From Eubacterium barkeri (GTDB lineage: Bacteria; Bacillota; Clostridia; Eubacteriales; Eubacteriaceae): DNA of 50,315 nt. The position numbers and the translations under genes are program-made. Positions 16,136 through 23,779 of this stretch are shown piece by piece (position 1 is the first letter of the stretch; every line of letters begins with the position of its first letter). The notes under the pieces are model-generated. The model was not told where the DNA came from, made no database searches, and saw only the letters and a program-made list of their open reading frames with translations. The stretch spans positions 1 through 50,315 of the forward strand of contig NZ_FNOU01000022.1 in assembly GCF_900107125.1 (NCBI RefSeq). Direction: 5' to 3'.

Positions 16136-16183
16136 AGAAATAAAATCAGCCAGAAATTCATCGTCACTGATAAATTTCTGGCT
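16136..16183 (-). terminator. Terminator after the M18 aminopeptidase gene
   Basis: AGCCAGAAATT (16148-16158) pairs exactly with AATTTCTGGCT (16173-16183), followed on the minus strand by GATTTTATTTC. It separates the aminopeptidase from rnfC. Confidence 0.7.
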
Positions 16184-16206
16184 ATTCTTTTATGAGACTT
16201 TCCGTT

Positions 16207-17652
16207 CTAGTCGATAGATGTTAAAAAGGCACGGTAAGCTTTATAGGTCATATACACATCAGCCTTAGAAGTTAGCTCGAAGGGAGCGTGCATACTGAGG
16301 ACTGGTGTCCCACAGTCTACTACATCCATTCCGTATTGAGCCAAAATCCAAGCGATGGTTCCCCCACCGCCTAGATCAATCCGGCCAAGCTCCCCGGTCT
16401 GCCAGACGACATCTTCGCCATCAAAACAGCGTCTGATCTTTCCTAGGAATTCGGCATTGGCATCATTACAGCCTGATTTCCCCCGGGCTCCGCCATATTT
16501 GTTGACAGCAACACCTTTCCCTGCAAAGGTGGCATTTTTGAGATCGTGTGTTCCTGTAAAATTGGGATCATAAGCCGCAGTGACATCTGCCGATAAGAAC
16601 TCCGAGTGCTCCAGACAGCGACGCAGGGTAAGGGCGATATCCCCATCCTCTTTAATTTGGATGAGCTCAGCGACCTGGTTTTCGAAAAACTTAGACTGCA
16701 TACCGGTGCTGCCATAGCTTCCGATTTCTTCTTTATCCGCCAAAAGTACACATAGAGTCCGCTCTGGGATATGCTGGTCATTATAATCCAGAATGGCTTG
16801 GGCGGCACTATAGGCACACACCCGATCATCCTGTCCATAAGCGCCCACAAAACTGCGATCAAAGCCGATATCCCGGGCGGCACCCGCGGGTACCGCTTCT
16901 AGCTCCGCACTGGTAAAGTCTTCTTCCGTAATACCATAGTGTTCATTCAGATATTTGAGGATATTAAGCTTGACCGGGTCCTTAATCTCAGCATCATTAA
17001 GTGGAATGCTGCCGATCAAGAGGTTTAAGCCTTCACCCACTATGGCATCACCCAGTTTTTTCTGGGATTGCTCCTGGGCAAGATGGGGCAGCAAGTCGGT
17101 AATGCAAAAAACCGGATCCTCATCCTTTTCCCCAATGGAAATATTAACCAGCTCCCCGTCCTTCTTGGCAATGGTGCCATGAAGGGCCAAGGGAATGGTC
17201 ACCCATTGATATTTTTTAATCCCACCATAATAATGGGTTTTAAAATAGGCCATATCATTTTCTTCATATAAAGGGGTCGGTTTTAAATCCAATCGGGGTG
17301 CATCAATATGGGCACCAATAATGGCTATTCCCTGTTCAAGGGGTGCCTTTCCCACAATAAAGAGACTGACCGTCTTGCGTCGGTTCAAAATATAGATCCG
17401 ATCCCCGGGCTCTACCTTTCCTTTTTCAGAAATATAATAATCCAGGGGCTTAAACCCTTTCTTCTCTGCCAACATGACCGTAAATGCAGCACAAAGCCTT
17501 TCGGTTTTAGAAACCCCGAGAAATGCTTTATAGCCTTCGCAAAAATGGAAAGCAGCCGTTTGCTCGCCTTCATCCATGCGGTTCCACGCTAAGTCTTTTT
17601 TCTGACACAGAGCATCAGATAAAGCCTGATATTCTGTCTTTTGATCATCCAT
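16207..17652 (-). CDS. M18 family aminopeptidase
   Basis: The 481-residue protein matches M18 zinc aminopeptidases, which form large tetrahedral complexes and trim N-terminal residues from cytosolic peptides. Visible metal and catalytic motifs are IIGAHIDAPRLDLKPTPLYE (first His ligand and Asp), DKEEIGSYGSTGMQS (catalytic Glu pair), NKYGGARGKSGCNDANAEF, and the final ligand region LSMHAPFELTSKADVYMTYKAYRAFL. There is no signal peptide. It is monocistronic, with a promoter at 17690-17718, an AAAGGAG site before the ATG, and its own terminator. Confidence 0.92.
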   Translation of the reverse strand: MDDQKTEYQALSDALCQKKDLAWNRMDEGEQTAAFHFCEGYKAFLGVSKTERLCAAFTVMLAEKKGFKPLDYYISEKGKVEPGDRIYILNRRKTVSLFIVGKAPLEQGIAIIGAHIDAPRLDLKPTPLYEENDMAYFKTHYYGGIKKYQWVTIPLALHGTIAKKDGELVNISIGEKDEDPVFCITDLLPHLAQEQSQKKLGDAIVGEGLNLLIGSIPLNDAEIKDPVKLNILKYLNEHYGITEEDFTSAELEAVPAGAARDIGFDRSFVGAYGQDDRVCAYSAAQAILDYNDQHIPERTLCVLLADKEEIGSYGSTGMQSKFFENQVAELIQIKEDGDIALTLRRCLEHSEFLSADVTAAYDPNFTGTHDLKNATFAGKGVAVNKYGGARGKSGCNDANAEFLGKIRRCFDGEDVVWQTGELGRIDLGGGGTIAWILAQYGMDVVDCGTPVLSMHAPFELTSKADVYMTYKAYRAFLTSID

Positions 17653-17689
17653 GGGCTTTCTCCTTTTAGTTTAAATTCTTTTATTTTCT

Positions 17690-17718
17690 ATTTTACCCTT
17701 AATGAAGCAAAGGCTCAA
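17690..17718 (-). promoter_or_regulatory. Promoter of the M18 aminopeptidase gene
   Basis: On the minus strand TTGAGC (17713-17718) and TAAAAT (17690-17695) have a 17-base spacer. Confidence 0.65.
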
Positions 17719-17816
17719 GGACTATTCTAATCCTTTGGGATGAATTAAGGGGTTGCCATCTTGTCCCTATCCTCCATTTATGTTAGACTACTTCCAAAGC
17801 AGAAGGGAGCTTACTG

Positions 17817-18629
17817 ATGAAAAAAGAACGACTTGTTGTATTGGGAACGGGAAATGCCATGGTGACCCGATGCTATAATACCTGCTTCGCCATCCGCCAG
17901 GGTAAGGAATATATCTTAGTAGATGCCGGTGGGGGCAATGGTATTCTGCGCCAGCTGGAACGGGCAAGAATTCCAGCAGAGCACATCCACCATCTTATCG
18001 TCACCCATGGACATACCGACCATGTGCTGGGGGTTATCTGGATCATCCGAAAAATTTCTGCGATGATACACGCCGGAGAGTATACCGGCACCCTGCAAAT
18101 TTACTGTTATGCTGAGCTGGCGGATATGATCCGGGCCATTGCCCATATGACCCTGACGCCTAAGCTGACGGACCAATTTGATTCTCGTATCCATTTTGTG
18201 AAGGTAGCAGACGGTGAAAAGCATCAGCTCCTTGATTCCACAGTCACCTTTTTTGATATTCATTCTACCAAAATGAAGCAGTTCGGTTTTACCCTGAATC
18301 TGATTTCCGGGAAAAAACTGACCTGCCTTGGAGATGAACCCTTTAATCCTCTGTGTGAAAAATATCTTTTGGGTACACATTTCCTGCTTTGTGAAGCTTT
18401 TTGCTTATATAAGGACCGGGAAATCTTTCACCCCTATGAGAAGCATCACAGCACGGTTAAAGATGCCGCAGCCCTGGCCGAGAGATACCACATTCCCCAC
18501 CTGGTACTCTGGCATACCGAGGATCAAACGCTGGATACCCGGAAAGCACGGTATACCAAGGAGGGGAAAAAGGTCTACACTGGAGATCTGCACGTGCCGG
18601 ATGATTTGGAAGTGGTTAAGCTTCGGTAA
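17817..18629 (+). CDS. MBL-fold hydrolase, ribonuclease Z-like
   Basis: The 270-residue protein has the metallo-beta-lactamase fold arranged as in RNase Z/arylsulfatase-like hydrolases. It begins VVLGTGNAMVTRCYNTCFAIR, has the metal motif VTHGHTDHVLGVIW (HxHxDH) near residue 63, an Asp ligand in TCLGDEPFNP and a late His ligand region HHSTVKDAAALAERYHIPHLVLWHTED. Genuine tRNase Z has an exosite arm that I do not see clearly, so the substrate is left open. AAGGGAG precedes the ATG. The gene stands alone and ends convergently four bases from the 18634 gene. Confidence 0.85.
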   Translation: MKKERLVVLGTGNAMVTRCYNTCFAIRQGKEYILVDAGGGNGILRQLERARIPAEHIHHLIVTHGHTDHVLGVIWIIRKISAMIHAGEYTGTLQIYCYAELADMIRAIAHMTLTPKLTDQFDSRIHFVKVADGEKHQLLDSTVTFFDIHSTKMKQFGFTLNLISGKKLTCLGDEPFNPLCEKYLLGTHFLLCEAFCLYKDREIFHPYEKHHSTVKDAAALAERYHIPHLVLWHTEDQTLDTRKARYTKEGKKVYTGDLHVPDDLEVVKLR

Positions 18630-18633
18630 AAAG

Positions 18634-19581
18634 CTATTTTGCCTTTACCCCTTCCACCACTATCCAATCCTTCCCATCCTTTAAATGGATGATGGCGCTG
18701 GTAAAACCCACCCGGGAGAAGAGCGCTTCAAACTCGGGGATGGTAAGATTATTCATCTCGTATTTCGCTGTGTTTTCAAGCTGCTTTTCAGAGAGACCTT
18801 CCTTCATGTACATTTCGGCAATGAGGAGCAGCCGGCCCCCGGGAGCCATGACACGCAGGACTTCCTTTAAATCGGATTCTAAATCTGGCCAGAAAAAGTA
18901 GCTCTCCACTGAGATAACCTTATTAAAGGCTTCGTCACTATAGGGCATGCTGGAAACACTGCCGTGGTGAATTTCCATCTGGCCATCCTGGACAGCATCC
19001 TCATTCAGACGGGTGGATTCTTCCACAGAGACCTCCGAATAGTCGATGCCCACATAATGGGCTTTGGGCTGGCGGCTCGCCATCTTCTGAAGGGCTGCTC
19101 CACCTCCACAACCAATATCCAGCACCGTATCACCTGGCTGCAAATCCAGAAAATCCAAGGCCCAGTCCGTCATGGGACTATGACTCTCATTCATCCGCTT
19201 AATCATTTCCTTACCGGCTTCGCCCTCGGGCTTCCGGGGATTTCCCATTTCAGTCACTGATTTTTCCTCCTGGGCTAACTCTGTGGCCAATTTGTCGGAT
19301 AAATTGGCCACGTGTTCCTTTTCATCCTCTGTATATTCTGATTCCGCCTTCAGACCGGGGATGATCGCCGAAATATCTACCGATTTTTTAAGGGGACGTT
19401 CATTTCCCTGGTCATCCACTAATCGGACATTGTCCAGCTGAGTCTTAAAATTTGAGCGGATACTTTCAATATATGCCGCCCGAAGGGCTTTTTGTTCCCC
19501 TTGCTCGGCCTCTGTCAGGCCCTCACTTTTCTTTTTTTTCGCCAGGGCATTAATCCGGGCGATTTGTTCATTGGTTACCAT
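18634..19581 (-). CDS. DUF896 (YnzC-like) domain fused to a SAM methyltransferase
   Basis: Residues 1-66 (TNEQIARINALAKKKKSEG, then LTEAEQGEQKALRAAYIES and FKTQLDNVRLVD) match the small helical DUF896/YnzC family, normally a separate protein of about 75 residues. Residues about 112-315 form a class I methyltransferase with motif I VLDIGCGGGAAL (153-164), SVESYFFWPDLESDLKEVLRVMAPGGRLLLI and a C-terminal GKDWIVVEG. The junction (67-108) is charged and helical. An AGGAGG site (19266-19271) lies eight bases before an in-frame GTG at codon 109, so a free methyltransferase of 207 residues may also be made. Substrate unknown. The gene starts nine bases after the PLP-lyase gene. Confidence 0.85.
   Translation of the reverse strand: MVTNEQIARINALAKKKKSEGLTEAEQGEQKALRAAYIESIRSNFKTQLDNVRLVDDQGNERPLKKSVDISAIIPGLKAESEYTEDEKEHVANLSDKLATELAQEEKSVTEMGNPRKPEGEAGKEMIKRMNESHSPMTDWALDFLDLQPGDTVLDIGCGGGAALQKMASRQPKAHYVGIDYSEVSVEESTRLNEDAVQDGQMEIHHGSVSSMPYSDEAFNKVISVESYFFWPDLESDLKEVLRVMAPGGRLLLIAEMYMKEGLSEKQLENTAKYEMNNLTIPEFEALFSRVGFTSAIIHLKDGKDWIVVEGVKAK
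19255..19271 (-). promoter_or_regulatory. Internal ribosome site and GTG start inside the fusion gene
   Basis: AGGAGG (19266-19271), an 8-base spacer and GTG (19255-19257) lie in frame at codon 109, just before the residues MGNPRKPEGE with which stand-alone relatives of this methyltransferase would be expected to begin. Confidence 0.55.
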
Positions 19582-19590
19582 AAAGACCTC

Positions 19591-20883
19591 CTAATCTAAG
19601 GTAATGATTCCTGCGTCTTTCAGACGTTGCAGTGTCAAAATCAGGCCAAGCTTCCCATGGAAATGGGTCAGCCCACCTTGAAAATAAACAATATAGGGTT
19701 CCCGCATGGGGGCATCGGCGGAAAGCTCAATGGAGGAGCCTTGGATAAAGGCTCCGGCCGCCATAATAACCGGGCACTGATACCCGGGCATCTCCCAGGG
19801 AATGGGTGTAACAAAAGCATCGACGGGAGCCGCCTCCTGTGTAGCCTGGCAAAAGACCTCAACGCCTGCAGCCGTGCCCATTTTGATGCTCTGGATAATA
19901 TCACTACGATAATCCTCTGGTCCAGGACAGACGGCAAAGCCCAGTTTTTCATAAACCGCAGCCATGAGAATGGCACTTTGCAGAGCCTGGGCCACCACTG
20001 TGGGGGCCAGGAAGAATCCTTGTAAAAGGGTGCGGTTAATGGTCCCTGTGGCACCGGTTTCCTTAGCTACCCCAGGGGCTGCCAGACGACAGGCCGCCAT
20101 ATAAACATACTCCTTTTTCCCAGCCACATATCCCCCGGTGGGGGCAATACCACCTCCAGGATTTTTAATGAGGGAACCGGCCATCAGATCTGCTCCCACA
20201 GAGACAGGCTCGGCATCATCTAAAAATTCACCATAACAATTGTCCACAAAAGCAACAACATCTGGCTTAATCTCCTTCGCAAAGGCAATGGCGAGCTGGA
20301 TATCTGCCAGGGTAAGGGCCTTTCGCCAGCTGTAGCCTGTGGAGCGTTGGAGGTAAACCATCTTCGTCTTTTCCGTTATGGCGCCACGGATGCCATCGTA
20401 ATCGACCTGACCATCCTTTAAATCAACCTGTTTATAGGATATGCCAAAATCCTTAAGGGTACCATTGCCATTATCCCCCTCCTCATAGCCGATGACGGTC
20501 CGAATAGTGTCGTAGGGAGCGCCGGTAATGGCTAAAATTTCATCACCTGGGCGCAGCACGCCGTAAAGGCAGAGTGAAATCGCATGGGTCCCCGAGGAGA
20601 TATGGGGTCGCACCAGGGCATCCTCTGCCCCAAAAACATCGGCATAAATGGCCTCGACGATTTCCCTGCCGACGTCATCATAGCCGTAGCCTGTAGCCGG
20701 GTGGAAGTGACGATCGGATAAGCCTGCCCGCTGCATGGCGCGAATCACTCGATATTGATGCATTTCTGCCCGCTCCATCAGGGCATCCAGCTGGGGCTTA
20801 ATGCTTACGCTGGTACGCTCTACCAAATCCATCACCTGGGGAGATATACGATACTCTTCTTGTAAAAAGGTGTTTTTATCCAT
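19591..20883 (-). CDS. Methionine gamma-lyase family PLP protein (aluminium-resistance family)
   Basis: The 430-residue protein belongs to the COG4100 family often labelled aluminium-resistance protein or methionine gamma-lyase family. These are fold-type I PLP enzymes whose physiological reaction is poorly defined. Features are ATGYGYDDVGREIVEAIYADVFGAEDALVRPHISSGTHAI, VAFVDNCYGEFL (PLP-contacting Asp) and GSLIKNPGGGIAPTGGYVAG, which contains the PLP lysine. The ATG at 20883 overlaps the miaA stop by one base (TGATG), so the two are translationally coupled. The reading frame can be extended to a TTG three bases upstream. The position after miaA is common in Firmicutes. Confidence 0.88.
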   Translation of the reverse strand: MDKNTFLQEEYRISPQVMDLVERTSVSIKPQLDALMERAEMHQYRVIRAMQRAGLSDRHFHPATGYGYDDVGREIVEAIYADVFGAEDALVRPHISSGTHAISLCLYGVLRPGDEILAITGAPYDTIRTVIGYEEGDNGNGTLKDFGISYKQVDLKDGQVDYDGIRGAITEKTKMVYLQRSTGYSWRKALTLADIQLAIAFAKEIKPDVVAFVDNCYGEFLDDAEPVSVGADLMAGSLIKNPGGGIAPTGGYVAGKKEYVYMAACRLAAPGVAKETGATGTINRTLLQGFFLAPTVVAQALQSAILMAAVYEKLGFAVCPGPEDYRSDIIQSIKMGTAAGVEVFCQATQEAAPVDAFVTPIPWEMPGYQCPVIMAAGAFIQGSSIELSADAPMREPYIVYFQGGLTHFHGKLGLILTLQRLKDAGIITLD

Positions 20884-21830
20884 CAATTTCCTTCTCTAGT
20901 CTTTTTATAATACATGGCCATTTGATCAGCTAAAGCCTCTGGTCCACCAATGGCCTTGAAATCAAACCATTTAATCCGGGCATCTTTTCTGAACCAGGTG
21001 AGCTGGCGTTTGGCAAAGTGCCGTGTATCCCGCTTAAGGATACGGATGGTTTCCTCTAAATCCCGTTCTCCCCGGAGATAGGGAAAGAGCTCTTTGTAAC
21101 CAATGGCCTTTAAGGATGTTAGTTCTGGCCCATATCCAGCATTTAACAGGGCCTGCACCTCTCCCAAAAGACCCTGGGCAAACATCTGATCGACCCGTTC
21201 GTTGATTCGGTCATACAGCTCTCCCCGGTCCCAGTGGATACCGGTCATCACAGAGTCATAGATCGTGGGGATACTCCTGGCCTCAGCATCCCACTCTGAT
21301 TTGGTTCGTCCTGTGACCCGGTAGATTTCCAGGGCGCGGATTACCCGCTTGATATTATTGGGATGCATCCCCGCTGCGGTATTCGGGTCCACTGCCAGCA
21401 GTTCCCGATAGAGTCCCTCTGGTCCGTGTTCCCGAACCCGTTCTTCTAAGAGCTGGCGGACTCCCTCATCCCGATTCTGAGCCGTAAAATCCCAGGGTAA
21501 AGTGAGGCCATTGATATACAAACCGGTTCCTCCAAGGACGATGGGGACCTTTCCCCGACTTTGGATATCCTGAATACACGCCGTGGCATCCTCCACGAAG
21601 TGAGCCACACTGTAGGGTTTATCCGGGGGGACGAAATCCATCAAATGATGAGGTACTCCTTCCATTTCCTCGGGAGTTGGCTTAGCCGTTCCAATGGTCA
21701 TCTGCTGATAAATCTGCATGGAGTCCGCCGAGACGATTTCACCATCCAGCTTTTTAGCCAGGGCCACACCTGTGGCTGTTTTTCCCGAGGCCGTAGGACC
21801 CACCACCACTAATATTTTTTCTTTTTCCAT
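20883..21830 (-). CDS. miaA: tRNA dimethylallyltransferase MiaA
   Basis: The 315-residue enzyme transfers a dimethylallyl group to A37 of tRNAs that read U-starting codons. It has a P-loop GPTASGKTATG near residue 11, the SADSMQIYQQMTIGTAKPT motif (near 35), VLGGTGLYINGL near 100, and the tRNA-binding KAIGYKELFPYLRG and RHFAKRQLTWFRKD regions. MiaB, which acts next on the same base, is encoded at 26552 in the same run of genes. The ATG follows the mutL stop directly, so it is coupled to mutL. Confidence 0.96.
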   Translation of the reverse strand: MEKEKILVVVGPTASGKTATGVALAKKLDGEIVSADSMQIYQQMTIGTAKPTPEEMEGVPHHLMDFVPPDKPYSVAHFVEDATACIQDIQSRGKVPIVLGGTGLYINGLTLPWDFTAQNRDEGVRQLLEERVREHGPEGLYRELLAVDPNTAAGMHPNNIKRVIRALEIYRVTGRTKSEWDAEARSIPTIYDSVMTGIHWDRGELYDRINERVDQMFAQGLLGEVQALLNAGYGPELTSLKAIGYKELFPYLRGERDLEETIRILKRDTRHFAKRQLTWFRKDARIKWFDFKAIGGPEALADQMAMYYKKTREGN

Positions 21831-23711
21831 TTAAACCACCCGTTTAAAAAGTTTTTCCAATTCATAACGGCGCACCTTAAAAATGATGGGACGCCCGTGG
21901 GGACAGGTAAAGGGATTCTCCAAACCTTCAAGCTTGGTGAGCAGGCTTTTGATTTCATTAATGCCCAGGGTCTGATTTCCCTTCACTGCTGCCTTACAGG
22001 ACATGGTAATGATCCTCTTGATCTGATCATCTCTCTGGGCTTCAGTATCGTACAGAGCAGCATCTAAAAAGGCTGTAACCAGTGGCGGTTCCTGGGCCTC
22101 ACCCAGGATGATCGGCACAGAACGGACCATCAGGGCATCCTCTCCAAAGACATCACAATCAAAGCCATAGCGTCTAAGAGGTTCGACTAAGGTCTCAAAA
22201 TTCGCCGTCACCCGTGGCTCCACGGGGATAGATTGGGGCACTAGCATGGTCTGGGCCGGAAAGGTTTCAGCTCGCTTAAAGCGCTTGCTCAGTTCCTCAT
22301 ACATAAAGGCCTCATGGGCTGCATGCTGATCAATGAGAATGGCTTCCTCCCCCTGCTCCAGTAAAATGAAGGTAAAAAAGAGTTGTCCCACCACCCGGGC
22401 ATTGGAAAAGTCTACTCGTCTTTGAATGGAGGCCACGTCCTCTTTTCCAGGATCTGCTGGCGATGGACTAAAAGCTGGGGTAGCCTCAGCCACCTGATCG
22501 TGCTCAACCCCTTCCTCATAGGGACTTTCAAAGACTTTTTCCACCGCTTCTATAAAAACCGAGGGCTTCTTCGGGATCAACCGCTGCTGCTCCTCAATAG
22601 ACTCAGCTTCTACCTTCCCCAAGGAAACATCCCTGGTCTCCGATGGTAAATCACCTGAAACCTCTTCCCCTGAAATTGTCTCTAATGAAGGCCCTTCCTC
22701 CGAGGCGCTTAAATCAATGGCTAGGTTTTGGCGATGGAGGGCATCCCGAATTCCCTGTTTGAACAGTAGGTGGACCAGACTCTGGTTTAAAATAGCGATT
22801 TCAGTCTTAGCCGGATGGATATTCACATCCAACATCCGCCCCGGGAGGGTCATAAAAATAATTCCAACCGGATGACGGTGCTGCATGACATAGCCCTCGT
22901 AAGCCGCCTCAAAAGCTGCCATCAGCCCTTTATTTTTAACGTATCGCCCATTGATAAAGATAATTTGTAAATCACGGGTGCTTCGGGTGGCGCTTAAGTC
23001 CCCAATATAGCCCGTCAGCCCCATGGGGGTATTCTCCTCATCCAGTGGGACCAGACCGGAAAAGAACCCACGGCCCAGTGTTCCCTCAATGGCATCCTGG
23101 AGGCGCCCACTACCTGTAGTTGCAAACTGGCGCTTCCCTTCGATGATGGTGGTAAAGGCAATTTCCGGATGGCTGAGGGCCAGCTTTTCCATGACATCCA
23201 AGATAGCCATGGCCTCTGCCTGGGCCTTCCCCAGATGTTTTCTTCTGGCTGGGACATTGTAGAATAAATCTGAAACGGCCAGCACCGTTCCCCGGTCATG
23301 GCCGCAGACCCGTTGATTGATGAGCGCACCACCTTCAAAGGTAGTCTGACTTCCCACCTCTTCCTCTAAAAAACGGGTGGTCACACAGACCTTCGACACC
23401 GCCATAATGCTGGACAACGCCTCTCCCCGGAACCCCAGGGTCTCTACATCCTCTAAATCATCAATGGTGAGAAGCTTACTGGTGGCATGGCGTTCAAAGG
23501 CCAAGGGTACCTCGTTATAGGGAATCCCACAGCCATCGTCAGACACCACCATCCGATCCTTTCCGCCCCCCTCGACAGTAACCGTAATGCGTTTGGCGCC
23601 CGCATCGATGGCATTCTCCACCAGCTCTTTAATGACCGATACCGGGCGAACAATCACTTCACCTGCCGCTATTTTATTAATGGTTTCCGAGCTCAACATT
23701 TTAATACGCAT
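21831..23711 (-). CDS. mutL: DNA mismatch repair protein MutL
   Basis: The 626-residue protein has a GHKL ATPase N-terminal domain with ELVENAIDAGAKRITV, DDGCGIPY and GFRGEALSSI within the first 110 residues. A variable acidic linker (about 340-430) follows, then a C-terminal dimerisation/endonuclease domain. The metal-binding endonuclease motif DQHAxxExxxxE is intact as DQHAAHEAFMYEE, with the supporting motifs SCKAAVKG and CPHGRPI. This is therefore an endonuclease-type MutL, as expected in organisms without MutH. GGAGG lies before the ATG. It is between mutS and miaA. Confidence 0.96.
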   Translation of the reverse strand: MRIKMLSSETINKIAAGEVIVRPVSVIKELVENAIDAGAKRITVTVEGGGKDRMVVSDDGCGIPYNEVPLAFERHATSKLLTIDDLEDVETLGFRGEALSSIMAVSKVCVTTRFLEEEVGSQTTFEGGALINQRVCGHDRGTVLAVSDLFYNVPARRKHLGKAQAEAMAILDVMEKLALSHPEIAFTTIIEGKRQFATTGSGRLQDAIEGTLGRGFFSGLVPLDEENTPMGLTGYIGDLSATRSTRDLQIIFINGRYVKNKGLMAAFEAAYEGYVMQHRHPVGIIFMTLPGRMLDVNIHPAKTEIAILNQSLVHLLFKQGIRDALHRQNLAIDLSASEEGPSLETISGEEVSGDLPSETRDVSLGKVEAESIEEQQRLIPKKPSVFIEAVEKVFESPYEEGVEHDQVAEATPAFSPSPADPGKEDVASIQRRVDFSNARVVGQLFFTFILLEQGEEAILIDQHAAHEAFMYEELSKRFKRAETFPAQTMLVPQSIPVEPRVTANFETLVEPLRRYGFDCDVFGEDALMVRSVPIILGEAQEPPLVTAFLDAALYDTEAQRDDQIKRIITMSCKAAVKGNQTLGINEIKSLLTKLEGLENPFTCPHGRPIIFKVRRYELEKLFKRVV

Positions 23712-23779
23712 ATCGGTCCTCCTTTGATTGATGATAATGACGATTAATGCGAATTTTTTTTATCATTGTCCTGACCGTG

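Noticed and set aside
17817..18629. Assignment of the MBL-fold gene as tRNase Z (rnz)
   Set aside because: The metal motifs fit the superfamily, but the exosite arm needed for tRNA binding was not recognised, so no gene symbol is given.
19260..19275. Frameshift or sequencing error joining DUF896 and the methyltransferase
   Set aside because: The frame is continuous with no stop and the linker is soluble and helical in character, so I report a true fusion with an internal start, although an error cannot be excluded from sequence alone.
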